Positions 19,636 to 31,442 of a stretch of DNA of 64,000 nucleotides are shown piece after piece (position 1 is the stretch's first letter; the number at the start of each line of letters is the position of its first letter). This DNA comes from Arenimonas caeni. Its GTDB lineage: Bacteria > Pseudomonadota > Gammaproteobacteria > Xanthomonadales > Xanthomonadaceae. The position numbers and the translations under genes were made by a program. The DNA is taken from positions 1-64,000 of the forward strand of contig NZ_KZ679098.1 in the NCBI RefSeq assembly GCF_003024235.1. The letters are read 5' to 3'. Below the pieces are notes generated by a model that was given only the letters and a program-made list of their open reading frames with translations, ran no database searches and was not told the DNA's origin.

Positions 19636-20179
19636 GTCCGGATTCCCCGTAGTCGCGCAGCACGTCGCGCGCGTGGTCGCGCATCAGGTCGAGGGTGACG
19701 CGGATGCCGCGCCGTTCGAGTTCACCGGTCCAGTCGGCCGGCAGCGGGCCTTCGTCGAAACCGGCGAGGCTTTGTACGTCGTCGGCGCGCGCGGCGACCA
19801 GCAGTTCGTCGATGCCGGCCCAGATGCAGGCGCCGAAGCACATCGAGCACGGCTGGGCCGAGGTGGCCAGGGTGATCGGGCCGCCGGCCTGGTTGAGGCG
19901 GTAGTTCTGCAGGCGCTGCTGGCTGGTCGCCAGGGCCATCACCTCGGCGTGCGCGGCCGAGCAGTTGTGCGGCACCACCCGGTTCACGCCCACGCCCACC
20001 AGGCGCGCGCCGCTGAACACCGCGGCGCCGAAGGGGCCGCCGCTGCGGTGGTCGACGTTGAGGCGGGAAAGCCGGATCGCCAGCGCCACCTTGTCTTCGG
20101 CCGACGGGTACTCGCGCTTGTGATCCACTTCCTCGTGGATCCAGGCCGGCAGGGTCAGGTGGAGCTGGGCATAGATCAT
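19625..20179 (-). CDS. nucleoside/cytidine deaminase family protein
   Basis: A 184-residue zinc deaminase. The catalytic motif HAEV is at 77-80 and PCSMC at 110-114, giving one His and two Cys zinc ligands plus the proton-shuttle Glu. The fold matches guanine deaminase/tRNA-adenosine-deaminase-like proteins; the substrate is not clear. I used MIYAQLHLTL at 20179; the upstream extension overlaps glnS and is Pro/Arg-rich. It lies 7 bases after glnS. Confidence 0.88.
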   Translation of the reverse strand: MIYAQLHLTLPAWIHEEVDHKREYPSAEDKVALAIRLSRLNVDHRSGGPFGAAVFSGARLVGVGVNRVVPHNCSAAHAEVMALATSQQRLQNYRLNQAGGPITLATSAQPCSMCFGACIWAGIDELLVAARADDVQSLAGFDEGPLPADWTGELERRGIRVTLDLMRDHARDVLRDYGESGLVY

Positions 20180-20186
20180 CGTCGGC

Positions 20187-21926
<1,740 letters not shown>

Positions 21927-22060
21927 GCGTCCGGTTCGGGCGTCCAAAGGCGTACAGTCTAACGGCTTGGCCGCCCCGGCGGCCCGGCTGTTTCGGGTCG
22001 CCTCACGGGCTAGAATCGGCCGGGCAGGGGGCTGCACGCAGACAAACGGGGAGACGACGC

Positions 22061-24265
22061 TTGCGTAACGCGTGGGCCTTGGACACGTTTTTCTTCGCCA
22101 CCGCACTGGCGCTGGCCTTGGTACTTTCCCCCTCCGGGGTCCGGGCGCAGGCGTCCGGCGACGCGTCGCACGTGCCGCTGGACCTGGCGGTCATGGAGAC
22201 GCCGGTCGGCACAACCCTCGACGACATCCTCAGCGGCCGGGCCCAGCCGGGCTTCACGCCGGTGCTGACGCCGGGCTTCCCGTTCACGGCGCGCGCCGAC
22301 CACGTGCTGTGGGTGCGCATCCGCGCCGAACTGCCGGCCTCGTCGCGCGACTGGCGCCTGGGCATCGTGCGGGTGCCGGTCGACCAGATCCGCCTGCGCG
22401 TGCACCCGCCGGGCGACCTGGTCGCCCGCGACAGCTTCTTCCGCCGCGGCGACGGCCAGCGGCCCTGGCCGGCGTATTTCGACCTGCCGCTGCCCGACGG
22501 CCTGTCCGGGCGCACCGAGCTTTACCTGGAGATCGAGGGCCAGGTGATGGGTGGCCTGCACCTGAGCCTGCGCGACGGCCCGACGGCCTCGGCCGAGGAA
22601 GCCCAGGCCCGGTTCTGGTTCCGCCTCGTCTATGGCGTGCTGCTGGGCGTGGCCCTGCTGTCGCTGCTGCGGCATGCCGAGGACTCCTCGGCGGGCGCGC
22701 TGTCGGTGGGTGCCGCGGCCATCTGCGCCTGGCTGGCCTGCCTGGGCATCAACGGCCACCTGTATTCCCTGCCCGAGGTGGCCCTGCTGTCCGGCCTGGG
22801 CGCGATGGTGCCGCAGGCGCTGTTCCTGCTCGGCGCCGGCCCGCTGGTGCTGGCGACCCTTCGCTACAGCGGCCTGGCCAAGTCGGCGCCGCCGCTGGTG
22901 GGCTGGATGCGCGGCCTGGGCTGGCTGCTCGTGGGCGGCGCGCTGTTCGCCTTCACGCTGCCTGCCAGCGCCAGCGTGGTGCTGCAGTGGGTGGCCTGGT
23001 TCAGCTATCCGGTGGCGCTGATGGCCTGCCTGGTGATGCTGGCCATGGATTCGCGCAGCTATCGCTGGGCGCCGCTGCTGACCTTGCTGGCCATGGCCGG
23101 CGCGGTGCTGCTGCGGGTGCTGGCCGACCAGCAGGTGATCGCGGTGAGCTGGTGGAGCCTGTTCGCCTGGCAGCTGCTGCTGGCGCTGGTGGTGCTGCAG
23201 TACCTGGCGCTGCCCTGGGGCCGGGCGCGCCTGCAACGCTGGCAGATGCGCCGCCGGGCGACGCCGCCCGAGCCCAGCGCCGAGGAAAAGATCGCCGTCG
23301 CCCGCGAGAAGCTGGTCAAGAGCCTGCAGCATGGCCTGGAGCACGCCGATGACGACGACGTGTCCTGGATCGCCTACCGGCGCCTGCTCGACGGCCTCAA
23401 GTCGGTGCTCTCGCAGGACTCCTCGGCCGTGGTCGGCGAGCACGCCGACGGCGAGGAACTGCTGCAGGTCGAACCCAAGGCGGCCGAGCCGCGCTACCGC
23501 GGCCTGCTGCGCGACCGCGCCACCCTGCTGCGCAACCTCAGCAAGCTCAAGGCGCCGCAGCAGGTGGGCCTGGACTTCGACGGCCCCGAGGGGCCGCTGG
23601 AGAAGGTGCAGCTGGCGGTGATCCCGCTGCCCATCCCCAAGCCCGGCTGGGGCGCGCTGCTGGTGGAGCGGCCGGCGAACGTGGCCTATACCGACGCCGA
23701 ACTGGCCCTGTGCGCCGAGTTCGCGGCGATGGCGGTGATGGCCGGCGAGGAGGCCTCGGGCACGGTCAGCGCCCAGCGCCAGGCCGAGACCGACCCGGCC
23801 ACCGGCGTGTTCCGCGAGGAGTCGCTGCGCGAGCGCATGCAGCAGATGCTGGACGCCGCCCGGCTGCGGCAGACGCCGCTGAGCCTGCTGTGCGTGGTGG
23901 TGGACCAGCTGCCGGCGCTGCGCGAGGCCGGCGGCGAGGTCGGCGCGGTGTCGGCGATGCGGCCGGTGGCGACGATGCTGCGGGACGAGCTCAGCCACGG
24001 CGACCTGATCGGCCGCGGCGGCCCCGACGGCTTCCTGGTGCTGGCGCCGGGCAAGAAGCTGCTGCAGGCGCGCGAATACGCCGACCGCCTGCGCGAGGCC
24101 GTCTCGCACATGATCGTCGACGCGCGCATCGCACCCATGCTTTCGATCAGCGTCGGCATCGCCCAGGCCGGCCCGGACGAACGCAACATCGCGGCGCTCA
24201 CCGAACGCGCGGCCAAGGCCGCGCTGGTGGCGTCGAAGAACGGCGGCAACCAGATCTTCAGCTGA
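22061..24265 (+). CDS. 7TMR-DISM membrane protein with GAF-like and degenerate GGDEF domains
   Basis: A 734-residue protein. Signal peptide to about 28; periplasmic 7TMR-DISMED2-type beta domain (about 35-175); seven transmembrane helices (about 190-395); coiled linker and GAF-like region (about 410-565); C-terminal GGDEF-like domain. The active-site loop reads GRGGPDGF at 651-658, so GGDEF is not intact and diguanylate cyclase activity is unlikely. It may be a receptor or c-di-GMP-independent signalling protein. The start is TTG 22061 after ACGGGGAG. It is divergent from glnS. Confidence 0.8.
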   Translation: MRNAWALDTFFFATALALALVLSPSGVRAQASGDASHVPLDLAVMETPVGTTLDDILSGRAQPGFTPVLTPGFPFTARADHVLWVRIRAELPASSRDWRLGIVRVPVDQIRLRVHPPGDLVARDSFFRRGDGQRPWPAYFDLPLPDGLSGRTELYLEIEGQVMGGLHLSLRDGPTASAEEAQARFWFRLVYGVLLGVALLSLLRHAEDSSAGALSVGAAAICAWLACLGINGHLYSLPEVALLSGLGAMVPQALFLLGAGPLVLATLRYSGLAKSAPPLVGWMRGLGWLLVGGALFAFTLPASASVVLQWVAWFSYPVALMACLVMLAMDSRSYRWAPLLTLLAMAGAVLLRVLADQQVIAVSWWSLFAWQLLLALVVLQYLALPWGRARLQRWQMRRRATPPEPSAEEKIAVAREKLVKSLQHGLEHADDDDVSWIAYRRLLDGLKSVLSQDSSAVVGEHADGEELLQVEPKAAEPRYRGLLRDRATLLRNLSKLKAPQQVGLDFDGPEGPLEKVQLAVIPLPIPKPGWGALLVERPANVAYTDAELALCAEFAAMAVMAGEEASGTVSAQRQAETDPATGVFREESLRERMQQMLDAARLRQTPLSLLCVVVDQLPALREAGGEVGAVSAMRPVATMLRDELSHGDLIGRGGPDGFLVLAPGKKLLQAREYADRLREAVSHMIVDARIAPMLSISVGIAQAGPDERNIAALTERAAKAALVASKNGGNQIFS

Positions 24266-24273
24266 GGTCCCCT

Positions 24274-24921
24274 TTGTCCACCACGCTCGTCATCGGCAAC
24301 AAGAACTACTCGTCCTGGTCGCTGCGGCCCTGGCTGCTGCTGCGGCATTTCGGCGTGCCCTTCACCGAGGTCCTGCTGCCGCTGGACACGCCGGAGTTCC
24401 ACGAGCGCGTCGGCGCGCTCTCGCCCAGCCGGCGCGTGCCGGCGCTGCACGACGGCGACCTGGTGGTGTGGGATTCGCTGGCGATCTGCGAATACGCCAA
24501 CGAGCGCTGGCTGGCCGGGCGCGGCTGGCCAGCCGCCCTGGAGCAGCGTGCGCTGGCGCGCAGCGCCGCGGCCGAGATGCACTCGGGATTCGCCGCCCTG
24601 CGCGGGCAGCTGCCGATGAACCTGCGCCGGCAGCCGCGCGAGCCGCACTGGGACGGCGCGGCGGAAAGCGACATCCGCCGCGTGCAGGAACTGTGGGGCA
24701 GGCTCAGGTCCGGGGCGCAGGATGGCGACTTCCTGTTCGGCGGCTTCGGCATCGTCGATGCGATGTTCGCGCCCGTCTGCGTGCGCTTCCGCGGCTACGG
24801 CGTGCGGCTCGATCCGGTGTGCTCGGCCTACGTGGAGGCGATCCACGCGCTGCCGGCGATGCGCGAATGGGCCGCGGCCGGCCTGGCCGAGACCGCCCGC
24901 GTCGACGCGGACGAGGCCTGA
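24274..24921 (+). CDS. glutathione S-transferase family protein
   Basis: A 215-residue cytoplasmic protein. The thioredoxin-like N-terminal domain has [12 protein letters not shown], the Ser-rich active-site segment of a bacterial GST subfamily, and [14 protein letters not shown] (glutathione-binding Ser/Asp turn). The helical C-terminal domain follows. The start is TTG 24274, with GAGG at the end of the upstream gene. It sits 8 bases after the 7TMR gene and 2 bases before apt. Confidence 0.88.
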   Translation: MSTTLVIGNKNYSSWSLRPWLLLRHFGVPFTEVLLPLDTPEFHERVGALSPSRRVPALHDGDLVVWDSLAICEYANERWLAGRGWPAALEQRALARSAAAEMHSGFAALRGQLPMNLRRQPREPHWDGAAESDIRRVQELWGRLRSGAQDGDFLFGGFGIVDAMFAPVCVRFRGYGVRLDPVCSAYVEAIHALPAMREWAAAGLAETARVDADEA

Positions 24922-24923
24922 GC

Positions 24924-25439
24924 ATGGACTTCGCCCGGCTGATCCGCGAGGTCCCCGATTTCCCCAAACCCGGCATTCGCTTCAAGGACTTCAGTCCGCT
25001 GCTGGCCGACGGCGAGGCCTTCGCGGGCGCGGTGGCGGCGATGGCTGCGCCATGGCACGGGTCCGGCCTGCGCGTGGTGGTCGGCATCGAGGCGCGGGGC
25101 TTCATCCTCGGCGCCGCGGTGGCGCGCGAGCTGGGCGTCGGCTTCGTGCCGGTGCGCAAGCCCGGCAAGCTGCCCGGCGCCGTGCACGAGGTCAGCTACG
25201 CACTCGAGTACGGCCAGGACCGGCTGCAGGTGCAGGCCGACGCCGTGCCGGCCGGTGCATCGGTGCTGCTGGTCGACGACGTGCTCGCCACCGGGGGCAC
25301 GCTGGCGGCCGCGGCGTCGCTGGTCGACGGGATCGGCGCGCGCCTGGCCGGCGCCGCCGTGCTGGTGGAGCTGGCCGCGCTGGGTGGCCGCGGCCGCTGG
25401 CGCCGGAGCGAGCCGCTGCTGGCCACGCTCAGCTACTGA
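24924..25439 (+). CDS. apt: adenine phosphoribosyltransferase
   Basis: A 171-residue purine-salvage enzyme converting adenine and PRPP to AMP. It starts with [20 protein letters not shown], the APT signature; [10 protein letters not shown] binds the base region and [13 protein letters not shown] (about 113-125) is the PRPP loop. Length is normal. It follows the GST gene by 2 bases. Confidence 0.95.
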   Translation: MDFARLIREVPDFPKPGIRFKDFSPLLADGEAFAGAVAAMAAPWHGSGLRVVVGIEARGFILGAAVARELGVGFVPVRKPGKLPGAVHEVSYALEYGQDRLQVQADAVPAGASVLLVDDVLATGGTLAAAASLVDGIGARLAGAAVLVELAALGGRGRWRRSEPLLATLSY

Positions 25440-25440
25440 C

Positions 25441-26076
25441 TCAGTACGACGCGATCTCGCAGACGTAGATCAGTTCGCAGGCGCCGCTGCCGCTGTCCTC
25501 GCGGCTCAGCGAGCTGCGCCAGCGCCAGCCGTTCGCATCCTCGACCTCCACCAGCCAGCCGCGCAGGCGCACCGTCTGGTCGGCCTGCACGCGCCTGATC
25601 GCCGCGGCCACCGTGGCGTCGGCCGGCACCAGGTGCATGTTGGCGCTTGAGCGGATGATCTCCTGCAGCGGGATCGGCGGCCCTTCGGCGCCCCAGCGGT
25701 AGTAGTACCAGCGGCCGCGCTGGCTGATGTCCAGGCGCTGGTAGACCTGCGGGTCGGCCATGGGGCCCCAGCCGAGCGCGAGGTCGGTGGGCGACAGCGA
25801 GGACTCGCGGTCGAAGCGGTAGTCTTCGCGGCGCAGCACCCGCGCCTCGAGTGCGAAGCCGGCCAGCGGCCGCAGCCGGTGGCCCTGGATGTCGTAGACG
25901 GGCGCGTCGCCGACGTTGGCCTGCAGCGGCGTGCCCAGGCGCTCCGGGGCAGGCATCTGCGGGCAGGCGAGCTGGCCGCCGGGGCCGGTGGCCGGCACGG
26001 GCGCAGAGCCGTCCCGCGCCGCCCAGAACAGGGCGAGCACGGCGACGACCAGGGTGATCCAGAGCCAGCGGGGCAT
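25441..26076 (-). CDS. uncharacterised membrane-anchored protein
   Basis: A 211-residue protein with one N-terminal transmembrane or uncleaved signal helix (3-19) and a soluble, presumably periplasmic domain. Notable segments are GWGPMADPQVYQRLDISQ, RWYYYRWG and VRLRGWLVEVEDANGWRWRSS, and the end has two Cys (GACELIYVCEI). It resembles a recurrent but unnamed proteobacterial family; no function is known to me. It ends one base after apt, convergently. Confidence 0.6.
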   Translation of the reverse strand: MPRWLWITLVVAVLALFWAARDGSAPVPATGPGGQLACPQMPAPERLGTPLQANVGDAPVYDIQGHRLRPLAGFALEARVLRREDYRFDRESSLSPTDLALGWGPMADPQVYQRLDISQRGRWYYYRWGAEGPPIPLQEIIRSSANMHLVPADATVAAAIRRVQADQTVRLRGWLVEVEDANGWRWRSSLSREDSGSGACELIYVCEIASY

Positions 26077-26116
26077 GACGGCAGACTAGCGACGCAGGCC
26101 GGGCCTGCCTAGCCGC

Positions 26117-26782
26117 TCAGCCGAAGTCGGCCAGCAGGGCGGTGCGCGTGTCCTCCGGCAGCACCAGCCCGACCCGCAGCCGGTCGTCGTCGATGCCCAG
26201 GCCCAGTGCCGCCCCGGCGTGCAGGGCCAGGCGCTGCGCCGGCGGGAACTCGAAGCGCAGGAAGAACACGCCGACCTCGCCGGACGGCAGGCCCTCGGGG
26301 GCGTCGGCCTGGGCGGGAATCGGTTCGAAGCCCGCGACCCCGGCGTGCACGCGACGTTCGATGCCGCCGAGGCGGGCCAGGGCATGTTCGTGCGCGACCG
26401 CGTCGCCCGGCTCGACCAGCATCGTCGCCTTGAGGTTGCCGCCGTCGGGCAGCAGCGAGTTCCAGGCCTCGAGTTCGGCCTCGATCGCATGCGGTTCGAA
26501 CACACGCTCGATGCGCAGCGCCTCCTGCACCTGCCACAGCACCGTCAGCCGGTCCTCGAACAGCAGCAGCACCTGGCTGTCGAGCCTGGCCTGGCGCCGG
26601 GCCCGGTGCGCGAGCACGCGCTGGCGGAAGGCCTCGCGCTCATGCAGGTAGTCGTCGAGCGGCAGCAGGTCGGCCGCGGTGAGCTTTCGCGCGCGCGGCG
26701 CCGTCGCGCCCGAATGCACCAGCCGCAGGTGGCTGCGTGCGTGCAGGGCCAGGCGTCGCTCCGGGGCGCGATGTTCTCCCAT
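26117..26782 (-). CDS. DUF3501 family protein
   Basis: A 221-residue protein. After an Arg/His-rich leader of about 32 residues it matches DUF3501: KLTAADLLPLDDYLHEREAF, LLFEDRLTVLWQVQEALRIE, EAWNSLLPDGGNLKATM. These proteins usually neighbour rubrerythrin and Fe-S/oxidoreductase genes; none is present here, so the gene is an orphan in this context. The exact start is uncertain: the leader may be an extension and GTG 26788 is also open. Confidence 0.8.
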   Translation of the reverse strand: MGEHRAPERRLALHARSHLRLVHSGATAPRARKLTAADLLPLDDYLHEREAFRQRVLAHRARRQARLDSQVLLLFEDRLTVLWQVQEALRIERVFEPHAIEAELEAWNSLLPDGGNLKATMLVEPGDAVAHEHALARLGGIERRVHAGVAGFEPIPAQADAPEGLPSGEVGVFFLRFEFPPAQRLALHAGAALGLGIDDDRLRVGLVLPEDTRTALLADFG

Positions 26783-26865
26783 GCGCACCGAGCCTACGCC
26801 GGCGGCGTGGCTGCGGGAAATTCAGCGTCGCGATGGCGGCCATAGCCGCCGTGAATCGGCCTGGC

Positions 26866-27279
26866 TCAGCGGCCGGCGTCGCCCGCGGCCTCGGGCTGGT
26901 AGCTCACCGAGGTGACCTTCAGGCGCAGGCTGCGGCCGCCGGGCATGGCCCAGTCGATGTGCTGGCCCACGGACAGGCCGAGCAGGGCGCTGCCCACCGG
27001 GGCCAGCACGGAAACCTTGCCCGCGTCGGCGTCGGCCTCGTGCGGGTAGACCAGGGTCAGCTGGTGCGACTCGCCGGTGTTCTCGTCCAGGCAGGTGACC
27101 ACCGAATTCATGCTCACCACGTCGGCGGGCATATCGGACGGCTCGACCACGTTCGCGCGGGCAAGCTCGTCGCCCAGGGCCTGGGCGGCGGGAAGCTGGC
27201 GCAGCGTCGGCGCCTCGAGCATCGCCTCAAGGCGGGCGAGGTCCCGGGACGAAACGGTGATCGGCGGCAGGCTGCTCAT
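26866..27279 (-). CDS. rnk: nucleoside diphosphate kinase regulator Rnk-like (GreA/GreB C-terminal family)
   Basis: A 137-residue protein with an N-terminal helical hairpin (SSRDLARLEAMLEAP) and a GreA/GreB-type C-terminal FKBP-like domain (LVYPHEADADAGKVSVLAPVGSALLGL). Rnk-type proteins bind RNA polymerase or influence NDP kinase levels. The ATG 27279 with GGAGC upstream fits better than the longer frame. It lies after oxyR, separated by a terminator-like hairpin. Confidence 0.9.
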   Translation of the reverse strand: MSSLPPITVSSRDLARLEAMLEAPTLRQLPAAQALGDELARANVVEPSDMPADVVSMNSVVTCLDENTGESHQLTLVYPHEADADAGKVSVLAPVGSALLGLSVGQHIDWAMPGGRSLRLKVTSVSYQPEAAGDAGR

Positions 27280-27289
27280 GGGAAGCTCC

Positions 27290-27325
27290 AAAAAGACAAC
27301 GGGCGGCACGTGCGACGCGCCGCCC
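27290..27325 (-). terminator. terminator-like hairpin between oxyR and rnk
   Basis: On the minus strand GGGCGGC (27325-27319) pairs with GCCGCCC (27307-27301) and GTTGTCTTTTT follows. It would end oxyR transcription upstream of rnk. Confidence 0.6.
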
Positions 27326-27375
27326 AGGCATCAACTGATTTGTGGGCGCCAAGATAGCCCGGCGCGGCGCCGGCT

Positions 27376-28332
27376 TCAAGCCTTGGCGCTGCGCCTGGGG
27401 CCCGCGGCGGTCGCCTCGCCGTCTTCCGGCGGCAGCTCGAGCAGGCTGGGCGGCAGGGAGCGCAGCACCCCGGCCAGTTCGCGCAGGAAGTCCCCCATGG
27501 CCGAGCTGCGGCGCCAGACCAGGGCCAACCGCCGGGTCGGCGGCGGGTCGCGGAAATGCAGCAGGCGGATGTCGGCTGAGGCGGGCACCGGCGGCTTCAC
27601 CGCCAGCACCGGCAGCAGGGTGACGCCGACGCCGGCGGCGACCATCTGGCGCAGGGTTTCCAGGCTGGTTGCGCGGAAACCCTCCTTTTCGCCGGCGCCG
27701 GCCAGGCTGCAGACCGCCAGCGCCTGGTCGCGCAGGCAATGGCCTTCCTCGAGCAGCAGCAGGTGCTGGTCGCCGAGTTCGCCCAGGCTCAGGTTGCGCT
27801 TGCCGGCCAGCGGGTGGCCGTTGGGCACGGCCAGCAGGAAGGGCTCCTCGAACAGGAACTCGGTTTCGGCCCAGTCCTCGTGCAGCGGCAGGGCCAGCAC
27901 GGCGGCGTCGAGCTTGCCGTCGCGCAGGCCGTTGAGCAGCACTTCGGTCTTTTCCTCCACCAGCAGGAGCTCAAGGCGCGGGAAGCGCTGGCGGATGCGC
28001 GGCACGACGTGCGGCAGCAGGTAGGGGCCCAGGGTGGGGAACACGCCCAGGCGCACGCTGCCGGCTTCCGGATCGGCCGTGCGGCGGGCGGTTTCCCGCA
28101 TCTGTTCGACTTCGGCCAGCACCCGCCGCGCGCGCACCGCGATGTCGAGGCCGGCCGGCGTGAGCATCACGTGCCGCGGCGCCCGCTCCACCAGTGGAAC
28201 ACCGAGTTCCTCCTCGAGTTTCTTGATCTGCGTCGAGAGCGTCGGCTGGCTGACGTGGCAGGCTTCTGCGGCACGACCGAAGTGCCGGAGCTCGGCAAGG
28301 GCCACCAGGTAGCGCAGGTCGCGGAGGTTCAT
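27376..28332 (-). CDS. oxyR: hydrogen peroxide-sensing regulator OxyR
   Basis: A 318-residue LysR-family regulator. The winged HTH is at 1-60 (FGRAAEACHVSQPTLSTQI). The redox pair falls at Cys 199 and Cys 208 (EEGHCLRDQALAVCSL), the same numbers as in E. coli OxyR, so it should sense peroxide by disulfide formation. It is divergent from ahpC, its usual target, with an OxyR-like site between them. The last 25 residues are a low-complexity tail. Confidence 0.97.
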   Translation of the reverse strand: MNLRDLRYLVALAELRHFGRAAEACHVSQPTLSTQIKKLEEELGVPLVERAPRHVMLTPAGLDIAVRARRVLAEVEQMRETARRTADPEAGSVRLGVFPTLGPYLLPHVVPRIRQRFPRLELLLVEEKTEVLLNGLRDGKLDAAVLALPLHEDWAETEFLFEEPFLLAVPNGHPLAGKRNLSLGELGDQHLLLLEEGHCLRDQALAVCSLAGAGEKEGFRATSLETLRQMVAAGVGVTLLPVLAVKPPVPASADIRLLHFRDPPPTRRLALVWRRSSAMGDFLRELAGVLRSLPPSLLELPPEDGEATAAGPRRSAKA

Positions 28333-28402
28333 GACGATTCGTATAGCCTATGAAATACCGGTCCGCAATCGATGGTTTGTGAAGACGTGGCCGGATCTTG
28401 CG

Positions 28403-28439
28403 ATAGATAAAAGCTATCGAACCGATTGAAAAACTCGAA
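28403..28439. promoter_or_regulatory. putative OxyR binding site in the oxyR-ahpC intergenic region
   Basis: ATAG-N7-CTAT at 28403-28417 is an exact half of the OxyR tetranuclear motif. Seven bases later ATTG (28425-28428) and CGAA (28436-28439) form a weaker second half. A TTGAAA at 28426-28431 could serve as the ahpC -35, so bound OxyR would overlap the promoter. Confidence 0.75.
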
Positions 28440-28515
28440 TTCACATATTGATAGACTCTGCCTAACATATGCGAAAGTTTTGATTCACCCTCCCTCAAAC
28501 CCACAGGAGCGACGC

Positions 28516-29079
28516 ATGTCCCTGATCAATACCGAAATCAAGCCGTTCAAGGCCCAGGCCTTCCACAACGGCAAGTTCGTCGAAATCACCGAGGCCAGCC
28601 TGAAGGGCAAGTGGTCGGTGGTCGTCTTCATGCCGGCCGCCTTCACCTTCAACTGCCCGACCGAGGTCGAGGACGCCGCCGCGAACTACCCCGAGTTCCA
28701 GGCCGCCGGCGCCGAGGTCTACATCGTCACCACCGACACCCATTTCTCGCACAAGGTCTGGCACGAGACCTCGCCGGCCGTGGGCAAGGCGAAGTTCCCG
28801 CTGGTCGGCGACCCGACCCACGCCCTGACCCGCGCCTTCGGCGTGCACATCGAGGAAGAGGGCCTGGCGCTGCGCGGTACCTTCGTGATCAACCCGAACG
28901 GCGTGATCAAGACCATGGAAGTCCATGACAACGCCATCGCCCGCGACATGAGCGAGACCCTGCGCAAGCTCAAGGCCGCCCAGTTCGTCGCCGCCAACCC
29001 GAACCAGGTCTGCCCGGCCAAGTGGAAGGAAGGCGAGAAGACCCTGGCTCCGTCGCTGGACCTGGTCGGCAAGATCTGA
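28516..29079 (+). CDS. ahpC: alkyl hydroperoxide reductase subunit C (peroxiredoxin)
   Basis: A 187-residue typical 2-Cys peroxiredoxin. The peroxidatic cysteine is C47 in FTFNCPTE and the resolving cysteine C166 in QVCPAKW. It reduces H2O2, organic peroxides and peroxynitrite, and is recycled by AhpF encoded next. The ATG follows CAGGAG. The OxyR-like site upstream indicates peroxide induction. Confidence 0.97.
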   Translation: MSLINTEIKPFKAQAFHNGKFVEITEASLKGKWSVVVFMPAAFTFNCPTEVEDAAANYPEFQAAGAEVYIVTTDTHFSHKVWHETSPAVGKAKFPLVGDPTHALTRAFGVHIEEEGLALRGTFVINPNGVIKTMEVHDNAIARDMSETLRKLKAAQFVAANPNQVCPAKWKEGEKTLAPSLDLVGKI

Positions 29080-29102
29080 TCCCGCTCCGACGCTGAAACC
29101 TC

Positions 29103-29125
29103 CCCGGGCGGCCACGCCGCCCGGG
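29103..29125 (+). promoter_or_regulatory. ahpC-ahpF intergenic hairpin
   Basis: CCCGGGCGGC and GCCGCCCGGG form a perfect 10-bp stem around CAC, without a T-tract. It may stabilise the ahpC transcript or partly terminate, giving more AhpC than AhpF. Confidence 0.6.
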
Positions 29126-29208
29126 TTCCAGCCCCGTCGCGCGATGACTTGCGCCTGCGGCCTTCCCCGGCCCCAGGCGCAAGCCACCGCTTCTCAAGGA
29201 GTTCCCCC

Positions 29209-30801
29209 ATGCTCGACGAGAACCTCAAGTCCCAACTGGCCGCCTACCTGCAGAAGCTGCAGCTGCCGATCGAACTGGTCGCCTCGCTAGACGACGGCGA
29301 GAAATCGGCCGAGCTGCGCAGCCTGCTGGAAGAAATCGCCGCGCTGTCGGACAAGATCGCCCTGCGCGTCGACGGCGTCGACGCACGCCGTCCGTCCTTC
29401 ACCATCGTCCGCACCGGCACCGACGTCGCCGTGGGCTTCGCCGGCATCCCGATGGGCCACGAGTTCACCTCGCTGGTGCTGGCGCTGCTGCAGGTCGGCG
29501 GGCATCCGTCGAAGGAGTCGCAGGAGCTGCTGGCCCAGGTCGCCGCGCTCGAGGGCGACTACCGGTTCGAAACCTATTTTTCGCTCTCCTGCCAGAACTG
29601 CCCGGACGTGGTGCAGGCCCTGAACCTGATGGCGGTGGTCAACCCGCGCATCCGCCACGTGGCCATCGACGGCGCGCTGTTCCAGGACGAAGTCGAGCGC
29701 CGCGAGGTGATGGCGGTGCCGACGGTGTTCCTCAACGGCCAGCCCTTCGAGTCCGGCCGCGTGGACCTGGCCCAGATCATGGCCAAGCTCGACACGGGCG
29801 CCGAGGCGCGCGAGGCGGCGAAGATCCGCGACAAGCAGGCCTTCGACGTGCTGGTGGTGGGCGGTGGCCCGGCCGGCGCGGCCGCCGCGGTGTACGCCGC
29901 GCGCAAGGGTATCCGCACCGGCGTGGCGGCCGAGCGTTTCGGCGGCCAGGTGCTCGACACCATGGCCATCGAAAACCTGATTTCGGTCGAGCACACCGAG
30001 GGCCCGAAGCTGGCCGCGGCGCTCGAGGCCAACGTGCGCGCAAACGACGTGGACGTGATGAACCTGCAGCGCGCCGAGGCGCTGGTGCCGCCCGCCAAGC
30101 CGGGCGAACTGGTCGAGGTGAAGCTGGCCAATGGCGCCAGCCTGTTCTCGCGCAGCGTGATCCTCTCCACCGGCGCGCGCTGGCGGCAGATGGGCGTGCC
30201 CGGCGAGGACCAGTACCGCAACAAGGGCGTGGCCTATTGCCCGCACTGCGACGGCCCGCTGTTCAAGGGCAAGCGCGTGGCGGTGATCGGCGGCGGCAAC
30301 TCCGGCGTCGAGGCGGCCATCGACCTGGCCGGCATCGTCGCCCACGTCACCCTGGTCGAGTACGACGTGAAGCTGCGCGCCGACGAGGTGCTGCAGCGCA
30401 AGCTGCGCAGCCTGCCGAACGTCGAGGTCGTGCTCAACGCCCAGACCACCGAGGTGCTCGGCGATGGCCGCCGGGTCACCGGCCTGGCGATGCGCGACCG
30501 CGCCAGCGACGAGGTGCGGCAGCTCGAGCTCGAGGGCGTGTTCGTGCAGATCGGCCTGCTGCCCAACACCGAGTGGCTCAAGGGCAGCGTCGAACTCAGC
30601 CCGCGCGGCGAGATCGTGGTCGACGCCCATGGCCGCACCTCGGTGCCGGGTGTGTTCGCGGCCGGCGACGCCACCACCGTGCCCTACAAGCAGATCGTCA
30701 TCGCCATGGGCGCCGGCGCCACCGCCAGCCTCGCGGCCTTCGACTACCTGATCCGGCATTCCGCCCCGGCAGAGGCCGCCGGCGAGGTCGCGGCGGCCTG
30801 A
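29209..30801 (+). CDS. ahpF: alkyl hydroperoxide reductase subunit F
   Basis: A 530-residue flavoprotein disulfide reductase of standard length. The N-terminal double-thioredoxin domain has the CQNC redox centre at C128/C131. FAD binding uses [16 protein letters not shown] (about 216-231), the second redox pair is C344/C347 in YCPHCDG, and NADH binding uses [17 protein letters not shown]. It recycles AhpC with NADH. The start ATG 29209 follows AAGGAG. A GC-rich partial palindrome at 30802-30823 follows the stop. Confidence 0.97.
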   Translation: MLDENLKSQLAAYLQKLQLPIELVASLDDGEKSAELRSLLEEIAALSDKIALRVDGVDARRPSFTIVRTGTDVAVGFAGIPMGHEFTSLVLALLQVGGHPSKESQELLAQVAALEGDYRFETYFSLSCQNCPDVVQALNLMAVVNPRIRHVAIDGALFQDEVERREVMAVPTVFLNGQPFESGRVDLAQIMAKLDTGAEAREAAKIRDKQAFDVLVVGGGPAGAAAAVYAARKGIRTGVAAERFGGQVLDTMAIENLISVEHTEGPKLAAALEANVRANDVDVMNLQRAEALVPPAKPGELVEVKLANGASLFSRSVILSTGARWRQMGVPGEDQYRNKGVAYCPHCDGPLFKGKRVAVIGGGNSGVEAAIDLAGIVAHVTLVEYDVKLRADEVLQRKLRSLPNVEVVLNAQTTEVLGDGRRVTGLAMRDRASDEVRQLELEGVFVQIGLLPNTEWLKGSVELSPRGEIVVDAHGRTSVPGVFAAGDATTVPYKQIVIAMGAGATASLAAFDYLIRHSAPAEAAGEVAAA

Positions 30802-30875
30802 GCCCCGGGCGCCGCCCCGGGGCCGGTGCCCCGCGGCGGCGCTATCATGGCGCGATCCCCCCGAGGAATCGCGCC

Positions 30876-31442
30876 ATGCCCCCTGTCCAGACTGGTGCCG
30901 CCGGCGACATCGATCGCCTGTTCGCGGCCATCCCCGAACGCAATACCGGCGACTGCCTGCTGCGCACCATGCAGCAGCACCACGTGCAGCTGTCGACGAT
31001 GGCCGACACCAAGGCCAACATCATCATCACCATGTCCTCGATCGTGCTGACCCTGGTGCTGGGCCGGCTGGGCGATCCGATGCTGCGCGGCGCCTCGATC
31101 ACGCTGGCCGCCTTCACCATGCTGGCGCTGCTGCTGGCCGTGCTGGCGGTGCTGCCCAAGTACCGGCCGCTCAAGCTCAGGGACGACCAGATCCCGCCGC
31201 AGTTCAACCTGATGTTCTTCGGCCACTTCGCCGAACTGCCGCGCGAGCGTTTCCTCACCGAGATCGCCGGCGCGCTCCGCTCGGACGGTTCGGTGTACGA
31301 GACGATGGCGCGCGACACCTACGCGCTGGGCTATTACCTGGCGCACCACAAGTACCGCTACCTGCGGCTGAGCTACCTGTTCTTCCTCGGCGGCTTCGTG
31401 CTGGCCTGCCTGGTGCAGGGCTGGCAGCTGCTGGCCGGCTGA
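30876..31442 (+). CDS. PycTM-like (DUF5706/Pycsar effector family) membrane protein
   Basis: A 188-residue protein. The motif [17 protein letters not shown] (42-58) leads into the first of two close transmembrane helices (about 48-66 and 72-94), and a third helix lies near the C-terminus (about 165-185). This DxKAN-helix pattern marks the DUF5706 family, which includes PycTM, the pore-forming effector of Pycsar anti-phage systems. No pyrimidine cyclase gene is adjacent, so a defence role is not shown. Its stop overlaps the prmC start (TGATG). GAGGA precedes the ATG. Confidence 0.75.
   Translation: MPPVQTGAAGDIDRLFAAIPERNTGDCLLRTMQQHHVQLSTMADTKANIIITMSSIVLTLVLGRLGDPMLRGASITLAAFTMLALLLAVLAVLPKYRPLKLRDDQIPPQFNLMFFGHFAELPRERFLTEIAGALRSDGSVYETMARDTYALGYYLAHHKYRYLRLSYLFFLGGFVLACLVQGWQLLAG

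Noticed and set aside
29287..30759. Open frame of 490 codons antisense to ahpF
   Set aside because: His/Ala/Gln/Arg-rich shadow of the coding strand with no domain signature.
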